NCBI GenBank assembly: GCA_025331125.1
Contig: JAOALB010000008.1
Coordinates: forward strand, 248,001-312,000
Source: Mycogone perniciosa
Lineage: Eukaryota > Ascomycota > Sordariomycetes > Hypocreales > Hypocreaceae
Reading direction: 5' to 3'
Length of the DNA stretch: 64,000 nucleotides
Below the pieces are notes generated by a model. The model was not told the origin of the DNA, searched no databases, and saw nothing but the letters and a program-made list of their open reading frames with translations. Shown in pieces: positions 33,895-44,623 of the stretch (its first letter is position 1; each line of letters starts with the position of its first letter). The translations under genes were made by a program, and so were the position numbers.

Positions 33895-35730
33895 TGCAGC
33901 TTTTTCCTTCTTCTTCTTCTTCTTGTCCTTGACAGTCTCCTTCCCAGCGCCCGAGTCCCACACGTTGTCGACAAGAGCGGGTTCCGAAGCTGGCTCCGGG
34001 TCCGGCGGGGTAGGAGGTTTAGCCTCTTCCAGGGATTTTTTCTTGTCCTTTTTGGTGAGACCCCAGAAGCCCCAAGAATCCTCCTCCTCCTTCTTCTTTA
34101 ATGATACTGGTGCTGGCTCCGGTTCTAGCTGTGGCTCCGGCTCCGGTTCAGGCCTGACCTCTTCAACTGGCGGCTCGAGAACAGTAGCGCCCTTTTTCTT
34201 CTTCTTATCCTTTTTGGACACTGTAGGTCCGAGCAAGTCATCCACTTGGGGGGGTGGCTCGGATGCGGGCACCGGTTCCAGGTCGCCTTTTTTGCTCTTC
34301 TTCTTTGGCACTGCTGCCGTTGCTGAAGTTGACCAACCCCAGGGGTCAGAACTACCGTTCGCCCCATCAGGAGCTTGAGTTTGTGGACTTTTGGACTCGT
34401 CCTCAGGCTTTTTCGAGGGTTCTTCCGCGTCGCCGAATGCGGAGCCTAAAGAATCCGGCTTTTTGGACTTGGAACCATTGCTGTTGCTCCAAGGATTAGC
34501 CTCAAGGCTGTCTTTCTTGTCTCCAGCTTCTGTTCCAGCACCATTGACACTTGACGATCCACCAACCCAGCCTCCCCAAGCAGTCAATTTTGAGCTCCAG
34601 CCTCCGAATGCGCCTTTGGATTCCAAATTGTGGGAATTCAAGTCGAGTTTGCTCCCTGAGTCGCCACCACCTAATTTGATATCGTCGAAAGCATCACCAC
34701 TGAACCCGACAGTAGGGGGATTAGTTGCAGGCTCAGGGACAAGTTCCTCAGCAGCATCTTTCTTGCTCTTCTTTTTGCTCTTTGAAGATGTGAGAGTTAG
34801 CAAGTCTTCATCAGCGTTGGTGTCGCCGGCGCCTTTCTTGTCTTTATCCTTGTCCCCATCGCCGCCGCTATTTGCGTTGCCGTCACTGTTACCATCGCCA
34901 GCACCAGTAGCGCCGCCGTTACCGGCATCACCATTGCCCTCGGGGCTGTTACCCCCAGCCTTGTGGTCGCCGTTTTCATCGGGGGGTTTATTAGCGTTGT
35001 TGTTATTGTTGTTATTGGTCGCTTTTTTGTTCTTCTTTTTGGCCTGATAGACGAACCCATCCTCGGAATTAAAATCAACGACGATGTTGAGTGTAGGATC
35101 CCCTAATAGGCTATCACGGGAACGACGGCGTTGTGTCCGTTGGCTGGAGGTTGGTGGCAATGGATGAAGTAACCATTGTGGTACGTTTCGGCGGACGTGC
35201 GCATCGGTTTGATGAGGGCTTGTGAGTTGATCGGATGTCGATGACGTTTCGGAGCGTCTCGTTAACCGGCGAGACCATCGTGGGGATAGATAAGGCACTA
35301 TCAATAGCCTTGCGGCTTGTGATGAGTACGTCAAAGTAGGCTGGCACTAACAAGACAATGTTAGACTGAAAGTGCACATCATGATACAATGCATCGACGT
35401 CCTCTACAGAACAGAAACTCATGGCCTTGAACCCGTTCCGGGTGCCGAGAAACAAAACCGTTAAGCGATATGAAGTCGGGGCGGTTGAGTTCGAGTTCGG
35501 GCTCAGGGGGTAGGTTTGCGGTCCGATGCAGAAGATGTTGACAGGTCAGCAGAAGTAAAAGTCCGTACCTGAGCATTGCGCCTATCAATGATCCACGCTT
35601 GGGATATGAAGTGCAGTTGAGCCTGCAGAGCGCGATCATCCCACCCAATCGTCGACGGCCTCGTCGCCGGCTTGCTGTATTCGCGTTCTTTCCAATATAG
35701 TGCGGGTGCCAGAACTTCGGCCGCAGCCAT
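28204..35730 (-). CDS. Giant Lys/Glu-rich repeat protein, ~2,436 residues, function unknown
   Basis: Proposed exons on the minus strand: 35730-35569, 35501-35388, 35346-30537 and 30428-28204. Exons 3 and 4 are secure (4,810 and 2,225 nt in matching phase). The 5' end is less so, since a second open frame overlaps exon 2. Order: a short folded-looking N-terminus (ALYWKEREYSKPATRPSTIGW); a disordered Asn/Gly part; residues ~275-980 with about ten modules of a Trp-Gly motif followed by KKDKKKKK and an acidic Pro/Glu tract; residues ~1060-1600 rich in AREAEEQAA with five copies of a KKGKLSxKDxERL core; a Pro/Glu part (EPEPEPE); then an Arg/Glu/Asp-rich C-terminus ending SSWWRKLTG. No catalytic domain or membrane span. 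Inference: a filamentous scaffold or tether; comparison with leashin or involucrin-repeat proteins is worthwhile. I cannot name it. Confidence 0.8.
30830..32440 (-). repeat. Protein-coding repeat: five KGKLS-type units in Ala/Glu-rich coil
   Basis: Within exon 3 of the giant gene, five copies of a core (KKAKKGKLSKKEHEKL, KRTKKGKLSNKDTERL, KRAKRGKLSTKDAEKL, KKARKGKLSGKDTERL, KKAKKGRLSSKDAERL) are separated by AREAEEQAA-type heptad-like spacers. Unit length is about 75-115 residues. Approximate core positions from N to C: 32120-32165, 31785-31830, 31545-31590, 31305-31350, 31065-31110. Confidence 0.85.
32680..34800 (-). repeat. Protein-coding repeat: Trp-Gly plus KKDKKKK modules
   Basis: Exon 3 of the giant gene carries repeated short modules, each a W-G or W-x-F/W-G motif (DSWGFWGLTKKDKKK, DAWGFADAKSSKKDKK, GSIWGPIANGKKDKK, GGWGFWGFGKKKK, DTWGAPTSKKDKDK, FVSWGIGKGDKKK, DDTWGAAKKDKKKEK) followed by an acidic or Pro-rich linker of 40-90 residues. 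The last copy, FSFWGLGGSKKAAKKK, lies at the very end of exon 3. Confidence 0.85.
33856..33893. repeat. Hexanucleotide microsatellite (CGGGCT)n
   Basis: About six tandem copies of CGGGCT, coding for a Glu-Pro run on the minus strand inside the giant gene. Similar but imperfect GGCTCx repeats occur at 30660-30745. Confidence 0.9.
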
Positions 35731-36079
35731 TGTGGAAGTTGGGGCTCGTGCAGTGGCCAGACGACGTCGCAATCATGGAAGCAGTGGCTCTCGGGAAAGG
35801 GGCGGAAGCGGGATGGAAGCAAAACGGCTTGTTGAAAGGAGGTTATGACGCCGTATGTTTTCGAGGTAGCAGAATGCGACGACGTCTGTACCTGGGAGGA
35901 CGCCGGTAGGTACCGGCCGGGTTGTAGATCGGCGACGTTATTGTGACGTGACGTGACAAGGGAGCCGTCGCGATGGTAGGCGGGTGAATGTTGAATAGCT
36001 GAACGCCCGCTACTGACATGTAGGTAGAAATTACCGGCCTGCGAATCTGTTCCTAGCAATAATCGTCGCACGGCCGGCC

Positions 36080-36105
36080 GATCGATCGATCGATTGATAG
36101 ATAGA
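36080..36105. repeat. GATC/GATA microsatellite
   Basis: Tandem GATC units passing into GATT and GATA units, about 350 bp upstream of the giant gene's start. Confidence 0.8.
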
Positions 36106-38136
36106 GGACGCCAAAAACAACAATAATGAGGCGGGTAAAAGTATGTACTCGTACGAGTAGGATGTGCAACCGCGGAGTAGCAGCACAGCACGATGGATAA
36201 GATAACAGAGGTCCCCGACGACGGGCGATCCGTGCCGTCGCGCGCGTCGTCTTGTCCACGTCTCGATCGTCGCTGTCCAAAACTCCCACAATGACACTAA
36301 ACTGAGCAAAGCCTAGCAAGGCTGGCAGCAGTTGTAGTAGTACTACTAGCAGTAGGCCTCGTAGTGAGTATCTTAAGAGACGATTGATGGAGAAGAGAAT
36401 CCGGGTACAGATGATTGCCCGCCCCCGGTGTCGCAAGGCTGTTCGGCGGGCCAGCGCGGGTCCCAAAAACGTTGCCTGCCACTGCTGCAGAAGCGGACAG
36501 GCGGTGATGCAGAGGACCAATGGCACAGGCCCTTGCACTGGATCGTCAGACCAAGAGGGAATATCTTAGCTTAACGTCGCACCAAGGGGGCTCGACGCAG
36601 CGTGGCGACTGGCTGTATTGGACCAGGCACGCGCACTTCTCATCACATCCCCCTCCTTTTTTCCCGCAACAGTAGGAGGAAATGGTGTTGTGAGTAATAG
36701 TAAATGGAGTAAGGCTGGAGGGCAGGAGAGAGCGTGAGGAAGTGGTGTCGGACCGCAACATGAGGGAGGCTTGTACCAGGTACCTTCTAGTTAGAGGGAC
36801 TGAGGTTGCGATAGGCTGTTCTTGTTGGTCCCGAGTGGGTACCGCCTACTTGTGCACACCACATCATCAAGTGCGCGGAACGTCGCTCTCACCCACTCGC
36901 CCTTATGGAGAGGGTATGTCAACCAATACGCATACCTACCACTGCCCTTTCGCATGCCGTCGGGGAGGCATCTGTCTGTAACCCACCAACGGGGCATAGA
37001 GGGCCAACAGCCCATCCCGCTCGCAGATGGCTGTTAGGAGTAGTATCTAGTATGTACTCTGTATGCATAAGTATGTACTCTGTATGTATTTTAGATTAAA
37101 GGGTTGTGGGGGATATCAAGGCTATAGGCCCATTCGTCACCCGGCAGACCACCATCATCTCGCATGCAAACTGGATCTTGGAGAGGCTTTTTTTGCCTTG
37201 TGACCCTTTCAGGCCGAGGACTCGTGCTCAGTTGCAGAAGACGAGGCGAACGATGATCACCTAGCTTTAATACAATGGACGTGGCACGTTCGACACCTAT
37301 CTTCCAGAAACGCACAGATATACATATGCCAGGCATTTGATCGGATATGACAGCGCTCTTACGTTGTTCTCCCCACGTTTCCCCCTCTATCTGGCACGAC
37401 TCCTGAAGAAATGCGATGCACCCTTCGTGTCTGCGAGGGACATGTCTTCTGTAGGTACGGAGTACCTCGTATGCGCGATGATGTACCTACTAATGTAGCA
37501 TCGCATTTTTTAGGCGCGCTTGTGAATGTCCCTTGAATCTTCACGTCCCGAGGTCCTGGGTACAGTATGGCAACACCAGAATAACACTATCGTCAAGGAA
37601 CGGTGCTTCGTTACGCCCCCTCGGCTTACATGAAGATATCGCCATCATATCCCGCAAGGCAAGGATAAATTTCAGTGAAAACAGAACCGGACAGAAGGGT
37701 ACAAAGTGGGCACTATTTCAACATCGTGCTAGTCATAGTACACGCGGCACTGGGCATCGATGTAGCATCATACCAGCCAGGAGATACTATCAGCTTCAGA
37801 ACCCTTGGCATCTGCCACGAGACCTCCGTCTGGAACCGCTAAGATGCAGCCTTCGGGAACTAAACGCCGCCCTGGAGCCCTGCATCGAAACGCATCAACA
37901 GGGCACTGGTCGAGACGCTCCCGAGGGCTGTCTATTGTTCCATATTGGCTCTAACTGACGTCGTCGAGTGCTCACCGCCCAAAGCGCCCCATAGTAGCAC
38001 TCCGTAAACAGCATGGATAGCAGAAAAAAAGGCTGGAAAACAACTCACTCACTGGCTGCAACTCCGCAAAGTTCATCGTTCGTTGTCCACGCATGAGTCT
38101 CACCTGCATACATATGCTTCGCATGTGCTCACATAC

Positions 38137-38343
38137 TACGGAGTACGTGCAGACAGTGCATATTGAGTTGGGAAGGTATAGTACTTAAGTTGTTCTAGTA
38201 TCACAACTTGCACGTACTCCGTACTATCTGCATACTCCATACTCCGTGCTCATGTACTCCGTACATACGAGGAGCATTCGTATTTCCATAAAGGTCGTCT
38301 GATGATACGAAGTATGGAGTACGGAGTACTAATAGTACTATTA
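38137..38343. repeat. Cluster of TACGGAGTA-type palindromic motifs
   Basis: Exact 9-mers at 38137, 38215, 38255 and 38320, a TACTCCGTG variant at 38240, a TACGAAGTA sister at 38306, and the 14-nt palindrome TAATAGTACTATTA at 38330-38343, all within about 200 bp of non-coding sequence. Confidence 0.85.
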
Positions 38344-39443
38344 CTCTATGCCTCGTAGTCCTACCAGTAGGCGCACATTCCATAGACCCGCATAGCTGGA
38401 CCCTTGCTACCCTGCCACCTTTCGGACAGGGCCCGGGGCTCTCAAGGGCGGTCAGACCCGATGCCCTCCCTCCCCACGGCAAAAACAAGGGCAAGCAAAT
38501 TCTGTGGTGGCAAACTAGAAAACCCAATGCAACCAACCAGTGCGCACTTCGATCTACCACCGCCTATTTATGATATTAGAACTCTGAGCCTCTGGCTACC
38601 AATACACGATTATGGATGCCACGACTCCATTTTCATTAGTATCACATTTTGACAGTACGAGTAGGGACCCAATGTGCTTCTCGTGTGATAGACAGACACT
38701 ATACGGGCGGGCCCTTGCATTATTCACCCGCCCTCCTCCCGCCCTGGCAATGCTTTTCTCGTGAACTGGTAACCTGCCTTATCCGCCCATCAAGACCATC
38801 GTCCACATAAGCTTGGTCATCCCCATTCTAAGTGGTCCTAGAAGCACAAAGAGGATTAGAAGGAGCTGAATATGGGTTCCGGGCCAGGAAAGGGCCCTGC
38901 CGAGTGCCGTTTTGAGCATGTAATCCGGCCGAGTTCGGGTCTGTTTCCGGAATCCCGGGCTCCACCTACATCCGGCTTTCCGGTCTACGGAGTACCCCAA
39001 CCCTTGCGCAAATATATGTATAATCTGACACTTTTCAATGATGAATAGTGTAAGAGTCAACTATGTTTCCTCATCTTCCGCATCAATGTATCAATGTCTT
39101 TGAAGAAGAAACAGTCAATTCGTCGCTTAGGTAGGGTATGGGAAGGACAAGAACAAGCGTAAAAATTGGTATCTATGTGCTATGCCGTCTAAAACCCAAG
39201 CCATCCCATTTTCCAGGACATCAGCCACAAGCCGATCCATCAAGTAGCAGAAGTGAATGCCAAACATCGTCATATGTATGACCAATCCTTTATATAGCCA
39301 GATGCAAGTACGTAGAAGTGATTCTGTCTGACCAGGGAATTGAACTCGTCCGCCGGATGGTTGGAGCTCTGGGGGAAAATCATTATCAGACAGGGAAGAG
39401 AATCATCACGAAAGAAAAGAATACGAAGGCCCGTCATCATAAA

Positions 39444-41647
39444 TCAGCGGCCAAAATCGCTGCTGTAGCTCATCTCCCCAAAGTTTTGGCCCATGCCCTC
39501 CGCGTACCCTGTTCCAGAGCCACTGATGTATCCACCGTCGTCGCCGTCATCGTAGTCACTAGCATCAAATGACGACCGTCCACTGAGCTCATCATCGATG
39601 CCGCCACTCATATCTGGTGTTGACCAGTTCATCTGAGCTAAAGCAGGATACTGAGCCAGTAAGGCCTGTGGAAGGGTGTAGTTACCGCTGGCATCCATAG
39701 GATACGTAGGCCCAGTATCCATAACCATAGCCTGTGAGTTGACTATGCTCTGTGCCATGTTGTGTTGTTGCATTCGCTGTTCTTGCCACTGGCGCTGCCG
39801 CTCAAGCATTTCTTCATCCAGAAGAGGTTTGATGCAGATACGGCCCGCTTCGGACCGGAAATGGCGTCCTAGGGCATCCGCACGAGCGAATCGCCGGCCA
39901 CAGCCCCATTGACCGCCCGCTTTCAAATCGCCTTTACACACAAACTTCTTTTCGCCTGAATGCAGGCCTTCGTGTCGCTTTCTATCATGTTGCCGAGCGA
40001 ATGCTTTGCCACAGACCGTACATACGAATGGTCGCTCATCGGTGTGAGTTCTCAGATGAGATCGTAGATTATACGCTCGCGTAAATCGCTTAGGGCACAA
40101 TGTGCACTGGAATGTTGCGGGATGCTTCTGCATACGCTTGGTGGCGCCCGCATCTTGACTATTCTGATACTCTGGGTCTGCCAGACGCAAGGCGATGACG
40201 TTATTTGGTACTGCGGATGTCGACTGTCTCCTGCGTGCAGACGAGGTTGATACCTGCCTGTCAAGAGGCGATAATGACCTTGACGATTCTGACCGAGTGG
40301 CGAGATCAGAGCCTAGTGAAGGTGGCAGGTTGCCAGACTGGCCTAGTACTCCACTGCCGGGGTGAAAGGGATCTGTAACCGCTCGGGGGCGAGACTTTGG
40401 TCGACCTATTGTGATGTTAATTCAAGTTATCAAATTCCATGGGCCGGCAATGGCTTACCCCTATCTGGTGGTGTTAATGAATCTTGATCCATCTGTGACT
40501 TAGATGGCTCAAAAGCTCCATGTTTTGTGTTATTTGGCGCAAAGTCGATGTTGATGGCCGGAGGTGCCATCTGGGGTATGTCGGGCCCGACGCAAGTTTG
40601 AAGAGACGGGAATGCTTCGTGGGTAACTGGCATGCCTGGATATCCAGATGTTCCTACATACTCCGCATTCGGAGGAATCAGATGGAAGGAGGGCTGAATT
40701 CCGTCTGGCAGCTGTTGCGGGATAATGCGGGGGCTGATGGCTGGGCTATGAGAAGGACTTCGGCCTTGGTGGCCGGGGCTGCTATGGTCTGCGAGACTGA
40801 ACGATGCTATACCTAACACTTCCTGGTATAGACGGCCATCTGACGGTCGTTGTAAGGGAGAGTGACCAGATGGGTCGGCATCGAAGGTGTCGGAGCTGAC
40901 TAGATGCGGCGAGGGAGCGACGGAGGAGACATCGGAATATTCAGAAGGACTTCGTCGATGGCCCTGGAATTGTGGCTGATTCCAGTCGCTCAGCTGGCTT
41001 GGAAGAAGAGCAGCCTCAGGTCCCAATGAAACATTTCTCGAATGGCCAGAGGGCGGCGACGAGAATTGGTGCTGGTTGAATGATGGCGACTGACGCGCAG
41101 AGCCCGGCTGATGGCCGTCTGGCTGAAGGAGTTGTGGAGGGGTTGGAGAGTGATTAGAGTGGGGGGAAGTCATGGCGTTCATGTCGTTTGGACCGAGGGA
41201 CGTTTGTTCGAAGAGTGGAACGTTGAAATGTTCACCTTGTTCGCCAGTAGAAGGGAAGAGAGAGAAATCGCCGTCGTCGAGGTTGGGGGATAGGTAAGCC
41301 TGGTGCGCCTGAGCATTCAAGGAGAGGGTGGATTCGGTCCCGGTCGCCGGCGGCTGCTGGCCGAAGCTCGCACTGGGGTCAAAGCCGGTAGTCGGGTCGG
41401 AAGCGCTGGCTTGTGCGCCGAGGAAGCCGTCGGTGTTGAAGGAGTCGTAGTTGGGGTTTGGAGATCTGGCGAAGGTTTGTTGCTGCTGCTGCTGTGACGA
41501 CTCCAAGCCACGGTCGAGACCAAGACCGATGGCTGACTGTTCATTTGGCGCAAAGGGACTCGGCGACGGCAAATGAGATTGGTTTATATCAAGTTGATGA
41601 TGGCTGCTGGCCGACACCGAGCGGCCACGCTGGGGTCTTTGATCCAT
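39444..41647 (-). CDS. CRZ1: Calcineurin-responsive C2H2 zinc-finger transcription factor
   Basis: Two exons on the minus strand: 41647-40459 and 40405-39444, giving 716 residues. Crz1/CrzA is dephosphorylated by calcineurin on calcium signals and enters the nucleus to activate stress and cell-wall genes. The N-terminal half is a disordered Ser/Pro/Gln-rich activation and regulatory region with a Gln run near residue 55. PAINID at residues 363-368 fits the PxIxIT-type calcineurin docking motif. Zinc fingers: FQCTLCPKRFTRAYNLRSHL (~497-519), FVCTVCGKAFARQHDRKRH (~525-547) and a longer third one with CGRRFARADALGRHF (~553-589). The C-terminus is acidic. The start MDQRPQRGRS was preferred over in-frame upstream starts. 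Confidence 0.93.
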
Positions 41648-43234
41648 GACGATTTGCCCAGTTTGGGATCGCGAGGCAGATTCCCAAGTCAGCCTTCTGG
41701 CCACGGCAAGGAGGCTGTGCACTGGTGAGGGTGATGCAATATGCCGGGGCGCGGCCCTATCACAGTGGCAGGCCGCGTGGAAGGTGGTGCGATTCACCGT
41801 CTTAATGCAGTTTCAGGGTACGAGCGGCCAGGTACGGGGGTAGATTTGCCGTGGGTAGTAGGGCTGGGCTGGTCGATGGTCCTGGCGAGATTTGGCACAG
41901 AGTTTGGGGATGGTGCTGGTGAGGAATGAGGGGGTTTCTCTGTCGGGGCTCGTTCGGGTTGGGTGCCAAATCATCGACAATCGGAGGACCCGCGAGGCTG
42001 TGCAAAAACCGGGCGACTCGCTTGACAAATTGGAATAGAGGAAACTTTGTGGCCGCAATTACACAAGAGACACAACGTCTCACTGGGCTGCTGACGACGC
42101 AGTTGGTGTCATATAATTAGGTTTGGCCGTTGTCTGGAGGTTGGAGATGATGTCAGACGATGCGGGTGCAGTTAGTTGTAGGAGTAGAAACCCATCTGTC
42201 GCCCTAGAAGCGTGAGTAATGCCTCGCCAGGTGTACGCCTATGTACATGTTGGTACCGTACGGTAGTGCTGCAGACTTCGGACCGTGCCTGCGTTAGCAA
42301 CATCTACGAGTACTGTTGAGGCCACGTGCATATCATATGAGTCTTGGCCATGAGATGGGAAGATGGAATGGAATGTACTTCGTACGAGCAATAATATTAG
42401 CCAGGGAAAGCTGCTGCTAGTATTTATTAATTGGATACCTAGTAATACTGTGAGTGCCGCCCTACTCACAACGGAGTACCACAGTGGGAAACCTCTTTCC
42501 TCTCGTACAGTATAATATCCTGTCAGTCCAACAAACATTTGTGTGAACCCCAGGATCCATCGAAGTGCTACCTTGTCAATGATGCACAATCCAACAGCAA
42601 CTGTGACACCGCTAGATCAAGTTTGGTGCTATTATTCGAAGACGATAAGCTCGGCTGTATGATCGTCTACCGTGAGATTGGTGGCATGGAAATGCACGGA
42701 AAATGCATCTTTTGGTAGGTACCTGAGGAATCGTTTCGATAGATACTTCGTAGTACGGAGTACTTTGTACACGTCAGAAATTATTTATTCTCAGAGAGAG
42801 CCTGTGACAATCCCATGTATGTAGTGGTACTATCGGCTCGGACATACAACTAAGGTACGGAGTACCTAGGTACTAATATAAAAAGATCGACGATGGCCTT
42901 GTTGCGCCAAAAAGAGGTACTTTTGTTTCTAAATCAAATCCATCCACAGCCAAGCACTAATAATAAATCATCTGCTACTAGGTACTAAACCAACGAAGGG
43001 TTAATAGTAGACATATACTCCGTATTATACATAGCTTTCAGCCCTTAGTAATAATGCCAAAGACTTCTAATAAATCGGTTGCTTTTTAGGCCTTGTTTGT
43101 TCACTTGTTCTCGCATTAACACTGACTGGGTACGAAGTAATAGTGGTGTATTGATTAAGAGGAGTTGTTCTAAATTTCTACTTCGTGGACACCCATAAAT
43201 CTACAAGATCTTTGTGCCCTGCAAGGAGTGGTGT

Positions 43235-43252
43235 GTACGAAGTACTTCGTAC
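43235..43252. repeat. Perfect 18-nt palindrome
   Basis: GTACGAAGTACTTCGTAC reads the same on both strands. It consists of two TACGAAGTA-type units overlapping head to head, and an exact TACTCCGTA follows at 43256. Confidence 0.9.
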
Positions 43253-43984
43253 CAGTACTCCGTACTTGGATGTCCAAGCAAGGGCGCGAAGTCGCATGTC
43301 TCAGGGGTATGTTGTGAGAAGAAGACAGCGCATTTGCAAAAGTGCCAGGAACCCCTTTTCCCTTTTCTTTGGGATAATTACTCGCACACTAGTATACTCC
43401 GTGCTCCGTAGATTTCCAGAATGCCTTGCGGAATGCCTTGGTCGCGGCTCGATCCGAAGACCGGCCCCGTTTTAAGTGTCGGCCAATGGGATATCGGGAT
43501 CTGAATTGTCGTCGTCTTCGCCAGAACGAAACGGATAAGCCAGGGTTGTTAACCGATTGGTCGTATTTCTCGGATTCTTCTATCAGCAGAATACTAATAC
43601 TCGGACCACATGTCTGGTCCGCAGTGCAAATAGACTTGAGAGGATGTACAACCTCAGAAGGCCTGTAGTCATGTCATGTAGCATCGAATCCCCTTTCACA
43701 CAAAAGCCACGTTTGAGGCCTCCGAAAACAATGACAAATTGTTCAAGCCTACCTCCCTTGGCACAGCTTGGTTTCACAAGGCTATTAACGCCTAAACTCC
43801 GAACCCATTTGGACGGTGTGCCATCGGAGTTACTTAATCCAGGTCGGTAGCACCAAGAAGCAAATGAAGATATTCCTAATCGTAAGAAAAAAGGTCATCA
43901 CAGGATTGTCCTGTCCTTCCTGTCTATCAATATTGCAGATCTTGTACTTCGTAGAAGAAGGGAGAAGGCAGACAGTCTCTTAGC

Positions 43985-44017
43985 CATGTAATTTTTTTAT
44001 AAAAACATAATTACATG
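43985..44017. repeat. AT-rich inverted repeat (hairpin or cruciform)
   Basis: CATGTAATT (43985-43993) pairs with AATTACATG (44009-44017). The middle, a T-run then TAT then an A-run, can also pair, leaving a 3-nt bulge. Confidence 0.8.
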
Positions 44018-44623
44018 TTATACATAAATAAAGAACATGTACACCATATGTATGTTAATTTATGATTCTGCAAGATTTCCTATTTCGAGGCTATCTTAGG
44101 CAGACGCTTCGTCACCTTCACAGCCCCCCTTTCTCCCTGCTCAGTTCGATGACATGGGTCTACTTCGTACAGGTATCTGCATATACTATTCTATATTTAG
44201 TCTGCGTAACTCGTGTACATTGGCATACCGTTAATTTCTACTTCGTCGTGGCATCGATACTAATTTTTTGGAGTGTGGAGTCTCTGAAGCACTATTTATC
44301 TCGCGGAATTTGGCCTGATGGACCAAGATAACCAGCCATGAACCTATCGTTCGGGTTGCCACGTGAATGATGCCTTTCTTTTTTGCCAATGGTATCCAAT
44401 TCAGTACAGAACTTGATTAGTTTTGTGTAAATGGAGTTGGGAGTGGTATGCCTAATTCGCTAGTATCAAACACCAAATCAAAACACCAATTCCCCATCTA
44501 ATGCTATTGCTTTTTGTTTCCCCATCAAATCACAAATGCTCCCAGTACACCATCAATACGACCAAGTGGCGAGAACAGTTAGAAATACACGGCGTCTCAA
44601 TGCGATTCTTGAAGAGGCGGCAA

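Larger units (their letters stand above)
35731..39443. other. 3.7-kb gene-free region upstream of the giant gene
   Basis: No convincing gene lies here; open frames such as 36053-36538 and 37533-37958 lack coding character. It holds a GATC/GATA microsatellite (36080-36105), a duplicated GTATGTACTCTGTATG-type unit (37051-37086), perfect palindromes at 36145-36158, 36335-36348 and 38330-38343, and seven exact copies of TACGGAGTA/TACTCCGTA (37456, 38137, 38215, 38255, 38320, 38986, plus variants). It may be a long promoter, hold a non-coding transcript, or be a remnant of an inactive element. Confidence 0.55.
41648..44623. other. 3-kb gene-free, AT-rich region between CRZ1 and AOX
   Basis: This contains the CRZ1 upstream region and the AOX 3' flank. 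TACGGAGTA-type motifs are at 42754, 42856, 43016 and 43256; TACTTCGTA/TACGAAGTA at 42376, 42744, 43131, 43236/43243, 43945 and 44161; a perfect 18-nt palindrome at 43235-43252; TACCTAGGTA at 42863-42872; an AT-rich inverted repeat at 43985-44017. Open frames such as 42239-42589 have weak coding character. No gene is supported. Confidence 0.55.

Noticed and set aside
28652..35047. Many long open frames on the plus strand opposite the giant gene (e.g. 29036-30469, 31553-32107, 32738-33670, 33923-35047)
   Set aside because: They are Ser/Leu/Phe-rich translations of the antisense of Lys/Glu/Arg repeats, whose codons rarely give stops on the other strand. No globular character or start context.
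36053..36538. 161-codon minus-strand frame upstream of the giant gene
   Set aside because: It spans a GATC microsatellite and has no coding-like codon use or recognisable motif.
37533..37958. 141-codon plus-strand frame in the gene-free region
   Set aside because: Weak composition and no domain; kept as non-coding.
42239..42589. 116-codon minus-strand frame with hydrophobic stretches, like a small membrane protein
   Set aside because: AT-rich sequence gives hydrophobic codons by chance, and the frame overlaps TACTTCGTA-type motifs that are otherwise non-coding. No family resemblance.
36080..44017. Transposon or other mobile element in the gene-free regions
   Set aside because: Palindromes and short repeats are present, but I saw no transposase or reverse-transcriptase coding remnants, long terminal repeats or target-site duplications.
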